A stretch of 64,000 nucleotides of DNA from Sphingomonas yabuuchiae. GTDB lineage: Bacteria > Pseudomonadota > Alphaproteobacteria > Sphingomonadales > Sphingomonadaceae. The stretch is from contig NZ_JACHNX010000011.1 of NCBI RefSeq assembly GCF_014199595.1, positions 1 to 64,000 of the forward strand, in the 5' to 3' direction. The notes beneath the pieces are model-generated. The model was not told where the DNA came from, searched no databases, and saw nothing but the letters and a program-made list of their open reading frames with translations. This document shows positions 35,937-45,185 of this stretch, one piece after another (the first letter of the stretch is position 1; every line of letters starts with the position of its first letter). The translations under genes and the position numbers were made by a program.

Positions 35937-36944
35937 CTATTGGTCCTTCACCTTGCGCTCGACGACGTTGGACACGGTGCCGGTCCGGTCACCCCGGACG
36001 TTGCGGGGAGGGGCCTCGTTGAAGATGCACAGTACGGCGGTGCCGCGACGGAGCCGCAACTCCCGATACACCGCATGGATCACGACGAAATCCTCGCGCA
36101 CGTCGTAGGGAACGATGGTTTCGGTACCATCGACGTCGACCGCGAAGATCGACGGAACGTCGGCATGACCCGGATATCGCAGAACAGTGAACTCACCGTT
36201 GTCCGATACCTCGCTAGGCTGCAGTGCCACGTCGCCCTGCACCGTATAGTTCAGGTTCCGCTGACCCTCGATCACGGCATGGTCGAGCGCCGCTGTGGTA
36301 ATACCAGACTCGATCGCCTTGGCGGCCTGCGCCTCTGCGACCTGAGCCTGCAAAGCGGCGACCGCGCGCTCCTCGCGCAGATAACGAAAGCGGACGCCGT
36401 ACATCGTGCCGGCCGTCCCCAACGAGAGATTGAAGTGATAGGTGCGAGCCACGCCTGCCGCATTGGTGACGACAATCAAATTGGTGGGCCCGGCGCGTTC
36501 CCGGGGCTTCAGGAACACGATGTTGGCGACCGGCGCGATCTGCCACGATACCGTATCCCCGAGCGCCGCCTGCGTGATCGTCTCACCGGGTCCAAATCGG
36601 ATCTCGATGGCATGGCGGAAACTGCCGACGATCGAGACAACCTGATCGGGATCGTAATTGACGTCTCGCAACCGGGTGTCCTTCGACCCCGGGCGAGGGA
36701 CCTCAGAGGCGGTCGCGGGACGAGGGATCATCGTCGACGCGATGAGCCCGACCGCTGAGAAGGCGACTAGCCGATGCCATATCCTTCCAATCCCTCGCCA
36801 GAACCGGCTCGTCGCGCCCGCTTTCGTCACGGTCAGCTTGCTCATCGAAGGCGACAGCCGCTCCTCGACCCTCCGACGCAGCGCCGGAAGGAACGGGACG
36901 ACGACACGATCCGGGTTCACCCGGGAGTTCGATGGCTCGTTCAT
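35937..36944 (-). CDS. virB9: VirB9/TrbG, T4SS core complex
   Basis: 335 residues from ATG 36944, placed by GGAGG in the end of virB8 and a 1-nt gap. The longer frame to 37016 is a shadow of virB8. A basic leader of about 45 residues precedes a hydrophobic signal region (LVAFSAVGLIASTM). The mature part contains RDVNYDPDQVVSI and NLIVVTNAAG, and ends with the C-terminal domain that binds VirB7 and VirB10. The leader is longer than usual; ATG 36845 is an alternative start. Confidence 0.92.
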   Translation of the reverse strand: MNEPSNSRVNPDRVVVPFLPALRRRVEERLSPSMSKLTVTKAGATSRFWRGIGRIWHRLVAFSAVGLIASTMIPRPATASEVPRPGSKDTRLRDVNYDPDQVVSIVGSFRHAIEIRFGPGETITQAALGDTVSWQIAPVANIVFLKPRERAGPTNLIVVTNAAGVARTYHFNLSLGTAGTMYGVRFRYLREERAVAALQAQVAEAQAAKAIESGITTAALDHAVIEGQRNLNYTVQGDVALQPSEVSDNGEFTVLRYPGHADVPSIFAVDVDGTETIVPYDVREDFVVIHAVYRELRLRRGTAVLCIFNEAPPRNVRGDRTGTVSNVVERKVKDQ

Positions 36945-36945
36945 G

Positions 36946-37623
36946 TCACGCCTCCGGATCAGAGCGATAGTTGACGACCTGGAAGCCGAGCGGATTGATG
37001 TTGCGATCTTTCTCATGCTCGGGGGCTGTCGTGAATTTGAAGGTCAGGATGGCGTTCCAATTCTGTGCGATGGGAGCGCTCTGTCCGTAGGTAATGATCT
37101 TGGAATAGCGGACCTGCGCGACGGTCTGGCTGAGGAAGCTGATCGACCGGATCGAAATCGATACGAAGCCTTTGTCACCATAAATATTGGACGGTGCATT
37201 CCTGTTGCTTGACTGGACGCTGTTCAGATAACGCTGTGCTTCGTTCTGATCGCTCATCAGCATGACGGCATAGGCATTTTCGCGTGCTGCATCGTTGAGC
37301 CAGCCCTCCCGTAGCCGGACGTATTGCGCGATGAAGTAGCGATTGACCGCCTCATCGTAGGTGCGGGGCTGCGGTCCCTTCAGGGCCGTGACGATCTGGG
37401 TTTCACCCGAGGATCGGTCGACGCGGATCACGAACGGATCAACCGTCTTGAGCGGGGTCAGCATCGCGACGGCGGCCACCGCGACAATCGCCAATACCAC
37501 CGCGACTGCCGCGATGATCCAAGCGAGCTTCTCGCGTCCTGCGGCAGCGCGGAAGCGATCGTATTCCCAGGTCCGTGACGTCTGAAAATACTCGTCCTTC
37601 TTCTCGGCCTTCACCGCCGGCAT
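36946..37623 (-). CDS. virB8: VirB8, inner-membrane T4SS assembly factor
   Basis: 225 residues with one N-terminal membrane helix (WIIAAVAVVLAIVAVAAVAM) and a periplasmic NTF2-like domain. It includes NRYFIAQYVRLREGW and the typical SVQSSNRN and YSKIITYG stretches. It nucleates the complex by contacting VirB9 and VirB10. Confidence 0.94.
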   Translation of the reverse strand: MPAVKAEKKDEYFQTSRTWEYDRFRAAAGREKLAWIIAAVAVVLAIVAVAAVAMLTPLKTVDPFVIRVDRSSGETQIVTALKGPQPRTYDEAVNRYFIAQYVRLREGWLNDAARENAYAVMLMSDQNEAQRYLNSVQSSNRNAPSNIYGDKGFVSISIRSISFLSQTVAQVRYSKIITYGQSAPIAQNWNAILTFKFTTAPEHEKDRNINPLGFQVVNYRSDPEA

Positions 37624-37639
37624 GGCGTCGTCCCCCTGA

Positions 37640-37993
37640 TCAGCATGGAAGGTAGGATCGAGCGACGATCCGGTTTGACAGGCGGGGCTTGGCCGCCGGA
37701 CCTAGGATCTCGCGGCCCGACGATGAGGAAGGCGTGCCCGAGCCTCGTAGCGTCGGGATCTCGGGGGCAGACGCAGGCTGTTGCGGTGGCGCGGAGCCGG
37801 ATGGCGGGGCGATCATTGATCGTGCCGCCGCTTGCGATACAGGCACGGGGATCGGCAGCGTCGGAAGAACGCTGCCGTAGGCGTTCGCTGGCCGTCGATG
37901 CTTGCCGTCGCAGACCGCCGGCTTCTTGAGTTGCGCGCCGGCACATCCGCTAAGCGCGATCGTGCCGATCGCCACCAGGGCTAAGCCTCTCAT
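37640..37993 (-). CDS. virB7: VirB7-like lipoprotein
   Basis: 117 residues with a lipobox: ALVAIGTIALSGCAG, cleaved before Cys16. PAVCDGKHRRPAN follows, a block common to small lipoproteins at this position, then a long Pro/Ser-rich tail. VirB7 anchors VirB9 to the outer membrane. It is longer than the Agrobacterium protein; assignment rests on position, lipobox and Cys. Confidence 0.75.
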   Translation of the reverse strand: MRGLALVAIGTIALSGCAGAQLKKPAVCDGKHRRPANAYGSVLPTLPIPVPVSQAAARSMIAPPSGSAPPQQPASAPEIPTLRGSGTPSSSSGREILGPAAKPRLSNRIVARSYLPC

Positions 37994-38063
37994 ACGATCT
38001 CCAATGCTGGTGATGCTGGATCCAGCGGCCTGGATCCGATCTGGACGATGCTCATCGCTATGG

Positions 38064-39116
38064 TCATGCCGCGCGATTGATCGAACCGCCGCTCGCCGCC
38101 CGATTGGCTGGAGTGGCAGCCTGGGTCGCGCGCCGGAACATCAGGCGATTGGCCATCATGTTCGCACCCGTCATCAGAAAGCCATGGCCGCTGGACGAGG
38201 CGCCGCCGGCGATCCCCGAGGCGATGGCGGGGGACTGAAAAAAGAAGATCGAGCCGACGATATAGATCGCTGAGCAGGAGATCGTCGCCACGACCATGAC
38301 CCCGGCGCTGAGTGTCAGATACGTATTCTCGGTGGTGACAAAGATGGTACCGTCGCCAATTGAACCCAGGATGCCGTCCATCGCGGCCTCCTGCAGGCCG
38401 GTGATGAATTTCGTCATGATCGCCATGATGACCATCAGGAGAACGAAGTTGGTGGTCTGCTTCAACCAGCCATCGAACAGCCACCGCGAGGAGTTGAACA
38501 GTAAGCAGGCAAGAGCAAGTGGCGCGAGCGCAACGCAGATCGAAACGGACAGCGTGGCGAAGATGACGATGCAGAAACCAATCGACGCCGACAGAAACGC
38601 AAAGACGTATAGGATTGCGATGCAGATATAGGTGACCAATGAACACGTCAGCTGAATGAGCGGCGTCCGGAAGTCAGTCAGGCCGCGCGAAGCCTGCGCC
38701 TGGACCTTTGTATTCGCGTCGACCATTCGCTGACCGAGTTTGCCGGTGTCGGCAACATAGGTATCGAACGTCGTGCCCGGATTGGTGACTGGCGTCCCCG
38801 ACCCTGCCGCGATGATCTGGGCTGGCAGGTCGGTCGCGATGTTGACGACAAAGGTCGTATAGCCGACCGCGCTGGCCGCCGCGAGCGCGAAGCCGACCTT
38901 TCCAGCTTGGAACACGAGCTCCCGGAGTGGCGCCTGGATAGCACCCCGCAGGACAGCGAAGCCGAGCAACAGGAAGTAGATCGTGGCCGCAAGTGCAAGC
39001 GGCGCCGCGACGAAGCTCACAAGGCCCGAACCGAAGGTCGCGACGGCACCGGCAATGGCACTCTCCACGTACCCATACATGGTCGTGAACAACGTCATGA
39101 TGTTGGGAGCGGCCAT
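38064..39116 (-). CDS. virB6: VirB6/TrbL polytopic channel protein
   Basis: 350 residues with about six membrane helices: near residues 33-55, 60-80, 90-110, 165-195, 200-225 and 270-295. FNSSRWLFDGWLKQTTNFVL is the conserved cytoplasmic-helix block. It is the inner-membrane path of the VirB channel. Confidence 0.92.
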   Translation of the reverse strand: MAAPNIMTLFTTMYGYVESAIAGAVATFGSGLVSFVAAPLALAATIYFLLLGFAVLRGAIQAPLRELVFQAGKVGFALAAASAVGYTTFVVNIATDLPAQIIAAGSGTPVTNPGTTFDTYVADTGKLGQRMVDANTKVQAQASRGLTDFRTPLIQLTCSLVTYICIAILYVFAFLSASIGFCIVIFATLSVSICVALAPLALACLLFNSSRWLFDGWLKQTTNFVLLMVIMAIMTKFITGLQEAAMDGILGSIGDGTIFVTTENTYLTLSAGVMVVATISCSAIYIVGSIFFFQSPAIASGIAGGASSSGHGFLMTGANMMANRLMFRRATQAATPANRAASGGSINRAA

Positions 39117-39158
39117 GCTAAACCCGTCCTGATATTGCGAACCGACACCGCACGAGCA

Positions 39159-39428
39159 TCACTTCCTCAGCGTGTTCGCCTTGAAGAAATCCGAATCCTT
39201 CTTGCCCGCCTGCATCTGTGCGACGGAGATGGTGGCCTCCTGCGTGGTCGCGCAGAACTCGGCCTTTCGCGCCGGCGAAAGCTGGCTGTATTCGCCAGTG
39301 TCACATTTGCCCTGCCACTCGGTCAGCAGCGATCGATCGGCGATAAGTTGCTTGGCGGTGGGAATGGAGACTTGCTGTTGGCACGCGCAGACGGTCAGTA
39401 GCCCACATAATGAAATGAACCGACGCAT
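39159..39428 (-). CDS. EexN-like entry-exclusion lipoprotein
   Basis: 89 residues from ATG 39428. The signal ISLCGLLTVCACQQQ offers a lipobox Cys. Two further Cys (GKCDTGEYSQL, EFCATTQEAT) give the EexN pattern. EexN genes lie between virB5 and virB6 in pKM101-type operons, as here. It would block entry of a related element. Its last 16 residues resemble the C-terminus of VirB5 encoded next to it. Confidence 0.65.
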   Translation of the reverse strand: MRRFISLCGLLTVCACQQQVSIPTAKQLIADRSLLTEWQGKCDTGEYSQLSPARKAEFCATTQEATISVAQMQAGKKDSDFFKANTLRK

Positions 39429-39429
39429 G

Positions 39430-40155
39430 TTACCTCCGGATCGTGTTGGCCTCGAAGAACGCTGACTCGTTGCGGCCTGCGGATACCAGCGCAGCACTTG
39501 CGGCCAGATTTGCCGCACCGGCTTGGGCCATCTGGACCGCCTGCATCTTGAGCATATCGTTCTGGAGCTGCGCCTGTTCGACCGCGATGCGCGCCTGCAG
39601 GTCCATGACATCCTTCGGATCGCGGGCGCTCGCCAATTGCTGGCGGAGCTGATCGAGGCCCTGGGTCCGTGCTTGGGTCACGTTCAGGGTGTTTTCGCCG
39701 AGTGCCGCGGTCGTCGCTGCGGCCCCCGTGGCGTTTCGCAACGCCAGATCATAGGCTGCGTCCGCGTCGGACGATCCGGTTCCTGAAAGACGGTACCTTG
39801 CCTGGATATTCGAGGCGAGGTTGCCGAGCGGCCCCAGCCTCGAAAGGTTGCCGGATAGCAACGTTGCTGCGTCGGTATTGGCGTCGGGGAGGAGGTTGCG
39901 CACCTGAGGCAGGTTCAGGGTCGAGGCGATCTCGCTCATGTTGGTGAGCTTCTGCAGCGACTGTAACTGGTTGGCGGCCGTCTGGATCTGCTGCCTTCCT
40001 TGGTCGACGATGGTCAGGGTTTGACGGGCGGTCTGCAACGCTTGGAGATACGTCGTCGTGTCGAACACCGGGATGCCCTGCGCCGCGACGGGCGCGGCGA
40101 GTCCGATCACCCCGACCGATGCTGCGAGGCCGAGCAAGGTCCGTTTGATCCGCAT
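39430..40155 (-). CDS. virB5: VirB5/TrbJ minor pilin
   Basis: 241 residues from ATG 40155 (MRIKRT), 1 nt after the virB4 stop. It has a cleavable signal ending APVAAQG. The mature protein is almost all helical and Gln-rich (QTARQTLTIVDQGRQQI), as expected for the pilus-tip adhesin. It ends SAFFEANTIRR. Confidence 0.9.
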   Translation of the reverse strand: MRIKRTLLGLAASVGVIGLAAPVAAQGIPVFDTTTYLQALQTARQTLTIVDQGRQQIQTAANQLQSLQKLTNMSEIASTLNLPQVRNLLPDANTDAATLLSGNLSRLGPLGNLASNIQARYRLSGTGSSDADAAYDLALRNATGAAATTAALGENTLNVTQARTQGLDQLRQQLASARDPKDVMDLQARIAVEQAQLQNDMLKMQAVQMAQAGAANLAASAALVSAGRNESAFFEANTIRR

Positions 40156-40156
40156 G

Positions 40157-42523
40157 TCAGCTTTTCCTCTCGTTAACGTAGAATAGTGGCAGCCAGTCGT
40201 TTGGATGGTCGCCGGCGACGGCGATCGCTTCATCCATGGCGATCAGGGTCTCTGCCCGTCCGGACAGGACTTTCAGCTCATCTGGCATGCCGCCGAGGTC
40301 GAGCTTGGCAACGATGGAGGTGTGGCCCTGCTTGACGAGAAAGCAGCGGCTCTCCGGCGTCAGATCCTCGCGGATCAGCCGGAACTCCGCTTCCGTCAGT
40401 CCCAGCCCGTCGCAATAATCGGAACGCTTCGCATCCGAGTTGGGCAGGAGGATCTTGGTCGCCGTCTGCTCAATGATCGAATGGGCGATCGGAGAGCGCA
40501 GCGCGTCCGCGGGTGACTGCGTGCCGAAGACCATGAACGCGTTGCGCTTGCGGAAGGTCTTCAGTCCGTCCTGCGCGAACGATCGAAAGGCTTCGTCCTG
40601 CAGCGCTTTCCAAAACTCGTCGATATCGACGACGACCCGCTGTCCATCGAGCAGCTCGTTCACCCGGTGAAACAGGTAGAGCATAGTAGGCGTGCGGATC
40701 TCCGGGTTCTCGAGGAATTGCGTCATGTCGAAGCCGACGAACCGTGCCGACAACGATACCTCGTCGACCAGGCCGTCAAAGGCCCAGCCTAGCGATCCGC
40801 CTTGGCACCACCGCTCGAGCCTGGCGCCGATCCCCTCGGCGTCCGCGTAGCCGAGCATCTCGCGCAGCGCGCCCATTGAGCGAGCGGATGAGGGAAGCCG
40901 CATGACGGCGTCGATGCCGTCATCGATGAGACGGTCTTCGGCAACCGTGAGTGGCCGGTTCTCACGACGAACTAGCACGCGGACGAATTGACGGAGGAAG
41001 GCGATATTCTCCGCAGTAGGTGGCAACCCCTTTAGCGGCGCAAAGCCGGTTGGCTCGCCATTGCGCAACGTCAGGTAGGTGCCTCCACAGGCTCGGACAA
41101 AAATTTCGGCGCCGCGGTCCTTGTCGAAGAATATCTGCCGTGCGCCGGTCTTTTCGAGCTGCGCCTGAAGGAAGTTCTGCAGCACGGTCTTCCCCGCACC
41201 GGTCGGGCCGATAATCAGCGTGTGCCCGATGTCGGCGCGATGAAAGTTGAACCAGAAGGACGACCCGGCGCGCGTCTTAAGCAGCGTGACCGCCTCACCC
41301 CAATGGTTGCCCGATCGGCGTCCTGCAGGAAACGTGTAGAAAGGGCTCAACGCAGCAAAATTGCGACTGTTGATCACCGCTGGACGTGCCCGCATTCGAA
41401 AATTGCCCGGCAGCTGTGCCCAGAACGCCGCCTCGAGCGCGACATCTTCGCGCGCCATGACCATCCCGGTATCCGCCGCGGCCGAGCGCGCGATCGATAG
41501 CCGCTCGAGCAGCCGTTTCGGATCGTCGTCGATTACCGAGATCGACAGGTGATGCTCACCCATGACGAACCTGTTCGCCATGAGTTCGTCCTGGCCGTCC
41601 AGAAGCTCGATCGCTTGGCTGACGCCGGCATCATCCGACGACGTCATCTGCTTGTATTTCTTGGAAAAGCGCTCGCTAGCGGCCTGTTTTACCAGCGGGG
41701 CGAAGCTCTGCGTCAGCACAAAGGGGAAATCGAGCTTGAGCAGGCTGTTGAACTGCCCTGTTCGCGTGCTCGCGACATACTCGCGGACGCCGAACATCCC
41801 GAGATAATGCGACTTGTGCGGCAGCCGGATCTCGGCCGCTTCCCGGCCGAACACCACGCGGGATTGGTACAGCGCCTGTCCCAGACGGCCATCCAGCAGG
41901 GGCACGCGGATGCGGTCGCCCGTCAGAATGAAGTGCAGCACCTCCATGGGCTTCGAGAACAGGATGCCGTCATGTTCATAGAGTGACAGTGGCTCGGGGG
42001 CGGCGTCCGCCAGCAGCGTTTCAAAGTCGCGGCACTTGTCCGCCATGATCGCCAACGCGCGCGTGTCGAGTTCGTCGGGGCTACTCCGTCGTCCAAAGAA
42101 GCGCGCTACCTGGTCGCCGGCCATGCTCGATGGCCGCACGATGACCGCAACATAGAACTCGTTGTGGTAGAGGACCTTCTCCCTCAACGCCTCAGAGTAG
42201 CGATCTTGCAGCCGCCGGGCGAAATCCGAATGGAAGTCACCGCCGAGGACCGGATCGGTCGCTGTTCGAACGAGATGCGTCCACAATGCGACACGATCGT
42301 CACCGATCGATCGCCAGGTGATGTTGAGCTTGGTGTGCCAGGTGTTGAGGTCGGCGATATCGCTCGTCTCGAAGGGCCGTCCGTCGACGCGATATAGTCG
42401 CATCAGCGAGCCGTCTTCGAGGGCTACGACTGTGTCGTCGACGTGCCGGGTGTAGGGGATGAACTTGACGTCGTCCGTCTCGCGCACGGCAACGCGCTTG
42501 TGCTGCAGCCGGGTGTCAGTCAT
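40157..42523 (-). CDS. virB4: VirB4 secretion ATPase
   Basis: 788 residues from ATG 42523, which overlaps the virB3 end by 8 nt; the longer frame is a shadow. Walker A is IIGPTGAGKTVLQNF, Walker B VVVDIDEFWKAL, and FGTQSPADAL follows as in all VirB4 proteins. It energises pilin extraction and transfer. Full length. Confidence 0.95.
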   Translation of the reverse strand: MTDTRLQHKRVAVRETDDVKFIPYTRHVDDTVVALEDGSLMRLYRVDGRPFETSDIADLNTWHTKLNITWRSIGDDRVALWTHLVRTATDPVLGGDFHSDFARRLQDRYSEALREKVLYHNEFYVAVIVRPSSMAGDQVARFFGRRSSPDELDTRALAIMADKCRDFETLLADAAPEPLSLYEHDGILFSKPMEVLHFILTGDRIRVPLLDGRLGQALYQSRVVFGREAAEIRLPHKSHYLGMFGVREYVASTRTGQFNSLLKLDFPFVLTQSFAPLVKQAASERFSKKYKQMTSSDDAGVSQAIELLDGQDELMANRFVMGEHHLSISVIDDDPKRLLERLSIARSAAADTGMVMAREDVALEAAFWAQLPGNFRMRARPAVINSRNFAALSPFYTFPAGRRSGNHWGEAVTLLKTRAGSSFWFNFHRADIGHTLIIGPTGAGKTVLQNFLQAQLEKTGARQIFFDKDRGAEIFVRACGGTYLTLRNGEPTGFAPLKGLPPTAENIAFLRQFVRVLVRRENRPLTVAEDRLIDDGIDAVMRLPSSARSMGALREMLGYADAEGIGARLERWCQGGSLGWAFDGLVDEVSLSARFVGFDMTQFLENPEIRTPTMLYLFHRVNELLDGQRVVVDIDEFWKALQDEAFRSFAQDGLKTFRKRNAFMVFGTQSPADALRSPIAHSIIEQTATKILLPNSDAKRSDYCDGLGLTEAEFRLIREDLTPESRCFLVKQGHTSIVAKLDLGGMPDELKVLSGRAETLIAMDEAIAVAGDHPNDWLPLFYVNERKS

Positions 42524-42857
42524 TGCCGAACTGCTTGCGTCTAACGGCCTTCCCGAGGCGGACGGGAGAATAGCTCCCGCCACCCCAGAACTTCCGGTTC
42601 TTCGACAGGAAAACCGTCTGGAACCAAAGGCCCCACAACCGAAAGGCATTGTAGTCGTAGTGGACGACCATCCGCGCCGGGAAGTAGAGCGCGCCGAACA
42701 ATGCCAGGGGATAGAACGGGTTATGCATGATCCCCCACAGGACCATGCAGACCATGATGATCGGCATGATCGCCTCGAGCGGCAGTCCCATGAAGACCGA
42801 CGGCCTGGTCAAGGCGAGGAAGACCTTATCTTCCGCCAATTTGTCGGCTTCAGCCAC
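42516..42857 (-). CDS. virB3: VirB3
   Basis: 113 residues. Two adjacent membrane helices (EAIMPIIMVCMVLWGIM, LALFGALYFPARMVVHYD) follow FLALTRPSVFMGLPLE, the family start. It partners VirB4 at the inner membrane. It overlaps both neighbouring genes. Confidence 0.93.
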   Translation of the reverse strand: MAEADKLAEDKVFLALTRPSVFMGLPLEAIMPIIMVCMVLWGIMHNPFYPLALFGALYFPARMVVHYDYNAFRLWGLWFQTVFLSKNRKFWGGGSYSPVRLGKAVRRKQFGND

Positions 42858-43188
42858 CCGAGCTCATCCAGCCGACGATCGTCGTCGCCGAGAAGATGAT
42901 GCCAATGCCGATCAGCACGGTGACGGCGCGTCCCCAGTCCATGCGGCCCGTTAGTTTCGCATAACCGACTGCCATGACCGCGATCACACCGACGACGCCG
43001 GCAACCGTAACCATCCAGTCCTTGATGGTGTTGAGCCCGCCTTCGATTGCGGTTCCGCTACTCTGGGCAAGTGCCGGCTGCGCGATCGCGGCGAGAGCAA
43101 TCATGCCGGCGACGCCGATCAGTTGCCGGGCACGACGATCGGACATCAGCCTGCCCATGTTCGACGTAAACTTCATAGGGGTCTCCAT
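42850..43188 (-). CDS. virB2: VirB2 major pilin
   Basis: 112 residues with a long leader (signal cut after PALAQS) and two hydrophobic segments (WMVTVAGVVGVIAVMAVGY, VTVLIGIGIIFSATTIVGW), as in VirB2/TrbC propilins. The start may be ATG 43188 or MKFTSN five codons on. Confidence 0.92.
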   Translation of the reverse strand: METPMKFTSNMGRLMSDRRARQLIGVAGMIALAAIAQPALAQSSGTAIEGGLNTIKDWMVTVAGVVGVIAVMAVGYAKLTGRMDWGRAVTVLIGIGIIFSATTIVGWMSSGG

Positions 43189-43196
43189 CGCTAGCT

Positions 43197-44498
43197 CTAC
43201 CGCTCCATGTCGGATCGGATCTGGATCGGCTCGACCTGTCGAACCGGGGTCGGCTCACGCACTGAAACCTCGAACCCCCGCCGCAGCACGTCCGAAATCA
43301 TCTGTCGGCTTTCGAGGTTAGCGGTTGCCATGCGGCCCGCATCACCGCCGAAGACCTCGCCGATATGGAGCTCCATCGCGGCCTGTGCCTCGCGCGCGCC
43401 GGCGAGCCGTGGATCGGCCGAGACGCGATCGATGGTCCCGTTCAGAAAGATCTCCGCCAGTTCTTCGCTCTCGCGCTGTCTCGCACTCGCGTCGCGGTCC
43501 TGACGTTCCCCGACAGTCGGCTCTCGGTCGATCAGCGTTCCGCTGCCGGCGGCCGAATGCTTCGTGCGGGCGGCGTCTTCTAGTTCATCGGCAATGGCGC
43601 TGGTGGCGCGCTGTGGCTCGCTTGCCTCTAGATGAGGGGTTTCGCGGTGCATCCCCGATCGCACGCGAGCGATCGCGTCGGCGATTTCGCCATGGCTTTC
43701 GTCGACCATGTCCAGTGAGCGCAACCGGTCCGGCCCGTATCCCACCTGCTCGAACGCCGCAGCCAGCGTTGGGCTCTCGAGGGCGCGCTCCAGAGACGTG
43801 TTTACTGCCTCGCGATTATGATCGAGGCGCTCCGATCGAACGTCGCGATCGAAAGCATCCATGCCTGGACGCAGGGGCGCATCGAGACTTTTGCGGTCCT
43901 CGATATGCCGGCTGACCGTGAGGAGGAGCTTTCGGTCGCCGCTCGATAACGCGTTTCCGTCATCGTCGCGCAGCGCGCCGCGGCCATCCGCCTCCGGCGG
44001 AGTCATCGCTGCCTTGGGATGTGTTTCGCCGACAATGTCAATGCGCGGCGGGGCAGCGGCTCCCTGCTGAGCGTCGCGCTCGCGGCGCTCCTTCGATGCG
44101 CGTCTGGCCTGCTCCACGCGCTCTTGCTCGTTGAAGCTGGGATCGTAGCCACTGACCCTAAGTCCTTCGCGGGTCGCGGCCTCCCAAACGGCCTGCCGAA
44201 ACTCCGGCGACCCGTCGACCGCGATGCGATCCCAGCCGCTATGCTGCGCGATTGTCACGAGGGCGGCCACCGTCTCGGCGTCCTCACTTCGCGCAACGAT
44301 GCGATCGTTCGTGATCTCGATCGAGGGTCCATCGCGATCAGTGGGCCGGAAGAGACCGATCCGCTGCTCGCCATCGGCACCGTCAACGACACGAACGTCG
44401 TATCGCCCGGCCAGGGCCGGTGGTAGCTCGAAGCCGGCCGGCTCGGCTGGAACCACAGGCATTCGGTCGTCCCGGACGATGCTGTTGGCGCCGCTCAT
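43197..44498 (-). CDS. LPD7-domain protein in virB operon
   Basis: 433 residues from ATG 44498, overlapping the virB1 stop by 4 nt. The N-terminal part has EITNDRIVARSEDAETV and GWDRIAVDGSPEFRQAVWE, which is the LPD7 domain usually found in large conjugative relaxase polyproteins. The rest is charged and helical with two hydrophilic coiled-coil regions. No catalytic motif is visible. Its place inside the virB operon suggests it helps handle transferred DNA or protein. Confidence 0.72.
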   Translation of the reverse strand: MSGANSIVRDDRMPVVPAEPAGFELPPALAGRYDVRVVDGADGEQRIGLFRPTDRDGPSIEITNDRIVARSEDAETVAALVTIAQHSGWDRIAVDGSPEFRQAVWEAATREGLRVSGYDPSFNEQERVEQARRASKERRERDAQQGAAAPPRIDIVGETHPKAAMTPPEADGRGALRDDDGNALSSGDRKLLLTVSRHIEDRKSLDAPLRPGMDAFDRDVRSERLDHNREAVNTSLERALESPTLAAAFEQVGYGPDRLRSLDMVDESHGEIADAIARVRSGMHRETPHLEASEPQRATSAIADELEDAARTKHSAAGSGTLIDREPTVGERQDRDASARQRESEELAEIFLNGTIDRVSADPRLAGAREAQAAMELHIGEVFGGDAGRMATANLESRQMISDVLRRGFEVSVREPTPVRQVEPIQIRSDMER

Positions 44499-45090
44499 TT
44501 GAACACCGTGACTGTGGTAGGCGAAAGCGGGCCGACGACCCATTGGTCTTGGGCTGTCAGCGTTGGGTGTGCCGCCGAAGCCGCGCGTGTCGCCGCAGCA
44601 GTGTCAACTCCTGGCAGGGCTGGAGCGGTTTCAATGGACCCCAGGTTCACCGCGGCTGACCAGACGCGGCCTGCATAGCCGTTGCGTAGACCACGGGTGA
44701 GGGACCCGGTGTTGTACATCGAGTACGTCGCAGAGATCGCGTCCAACCCCGAATAATGCCGGGCGGCGGTGTCGTAGCTGCGCTGCAGGATCACCGAGGC
44801 AAGACGAAGATTATTGCATGGCTCAAACACGCTCTCGATCGTCACGCCGAGACGGGTGAAATTTGCTGAGTTGATCTGGGCGAGGCCGACGTCGACCGTG
44901 TAGCCCGCCGCGATATAGCGGCGTACCAGCGCCGCTCCCTCCGGAACTGTTCTTGCGCGAACACGGGGACCCTTGTTCACGTTTATCTGCAACGGCTCGC
45001 CGCCGCTCTCGGTGAGGACGAGCGGCACGATCGCTTCGGTCGCGATCTCGGGAGCGCAGGCTTTCGCCAAGGCGATGATGGCCGGTACGT
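44495..45090 (-). pseudogene. virB1: virB1 lytic transglycosylase, 5' end cut by IS21
   Basis: The remaining 191 residues from TTG 45070 hold the transglycosylase core: VLTESGGEPLQINVN (catalytic Glu), DVGLAQINSANF and ISATYSMYNTGS. Joining across the IS and its 9-bp duplication restores ATG 47625 and the reading MSYDVPAIIALAKACAPE. That original start overlaps the upstream gene by 4 nt. Only the first four or so codons are separated, so a shortened product from TTG 45070 is possible if transcription crosses the IS. VirB1 opens peptidoglycan for the channel and is not always essential. Confidence 0.82.
45082..45090 (+). repeat. IS21 target duplication, left copy
   Basis: CCGGTACGT, identical to 47607-47615 on the other side of the IS. 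Removing one copy restores the virB1 frame. Confidence 0.9.
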
Positions 45091-45185
45091 TGTGGATCGG
45101 CGTGGAAAAGGGACCCCGTTAGCGGGGTGATCGGCGTCGAAAAGGGACCCCTCATCCTGGTGTTCTAGGCTGTTCGCTTGGCGGT

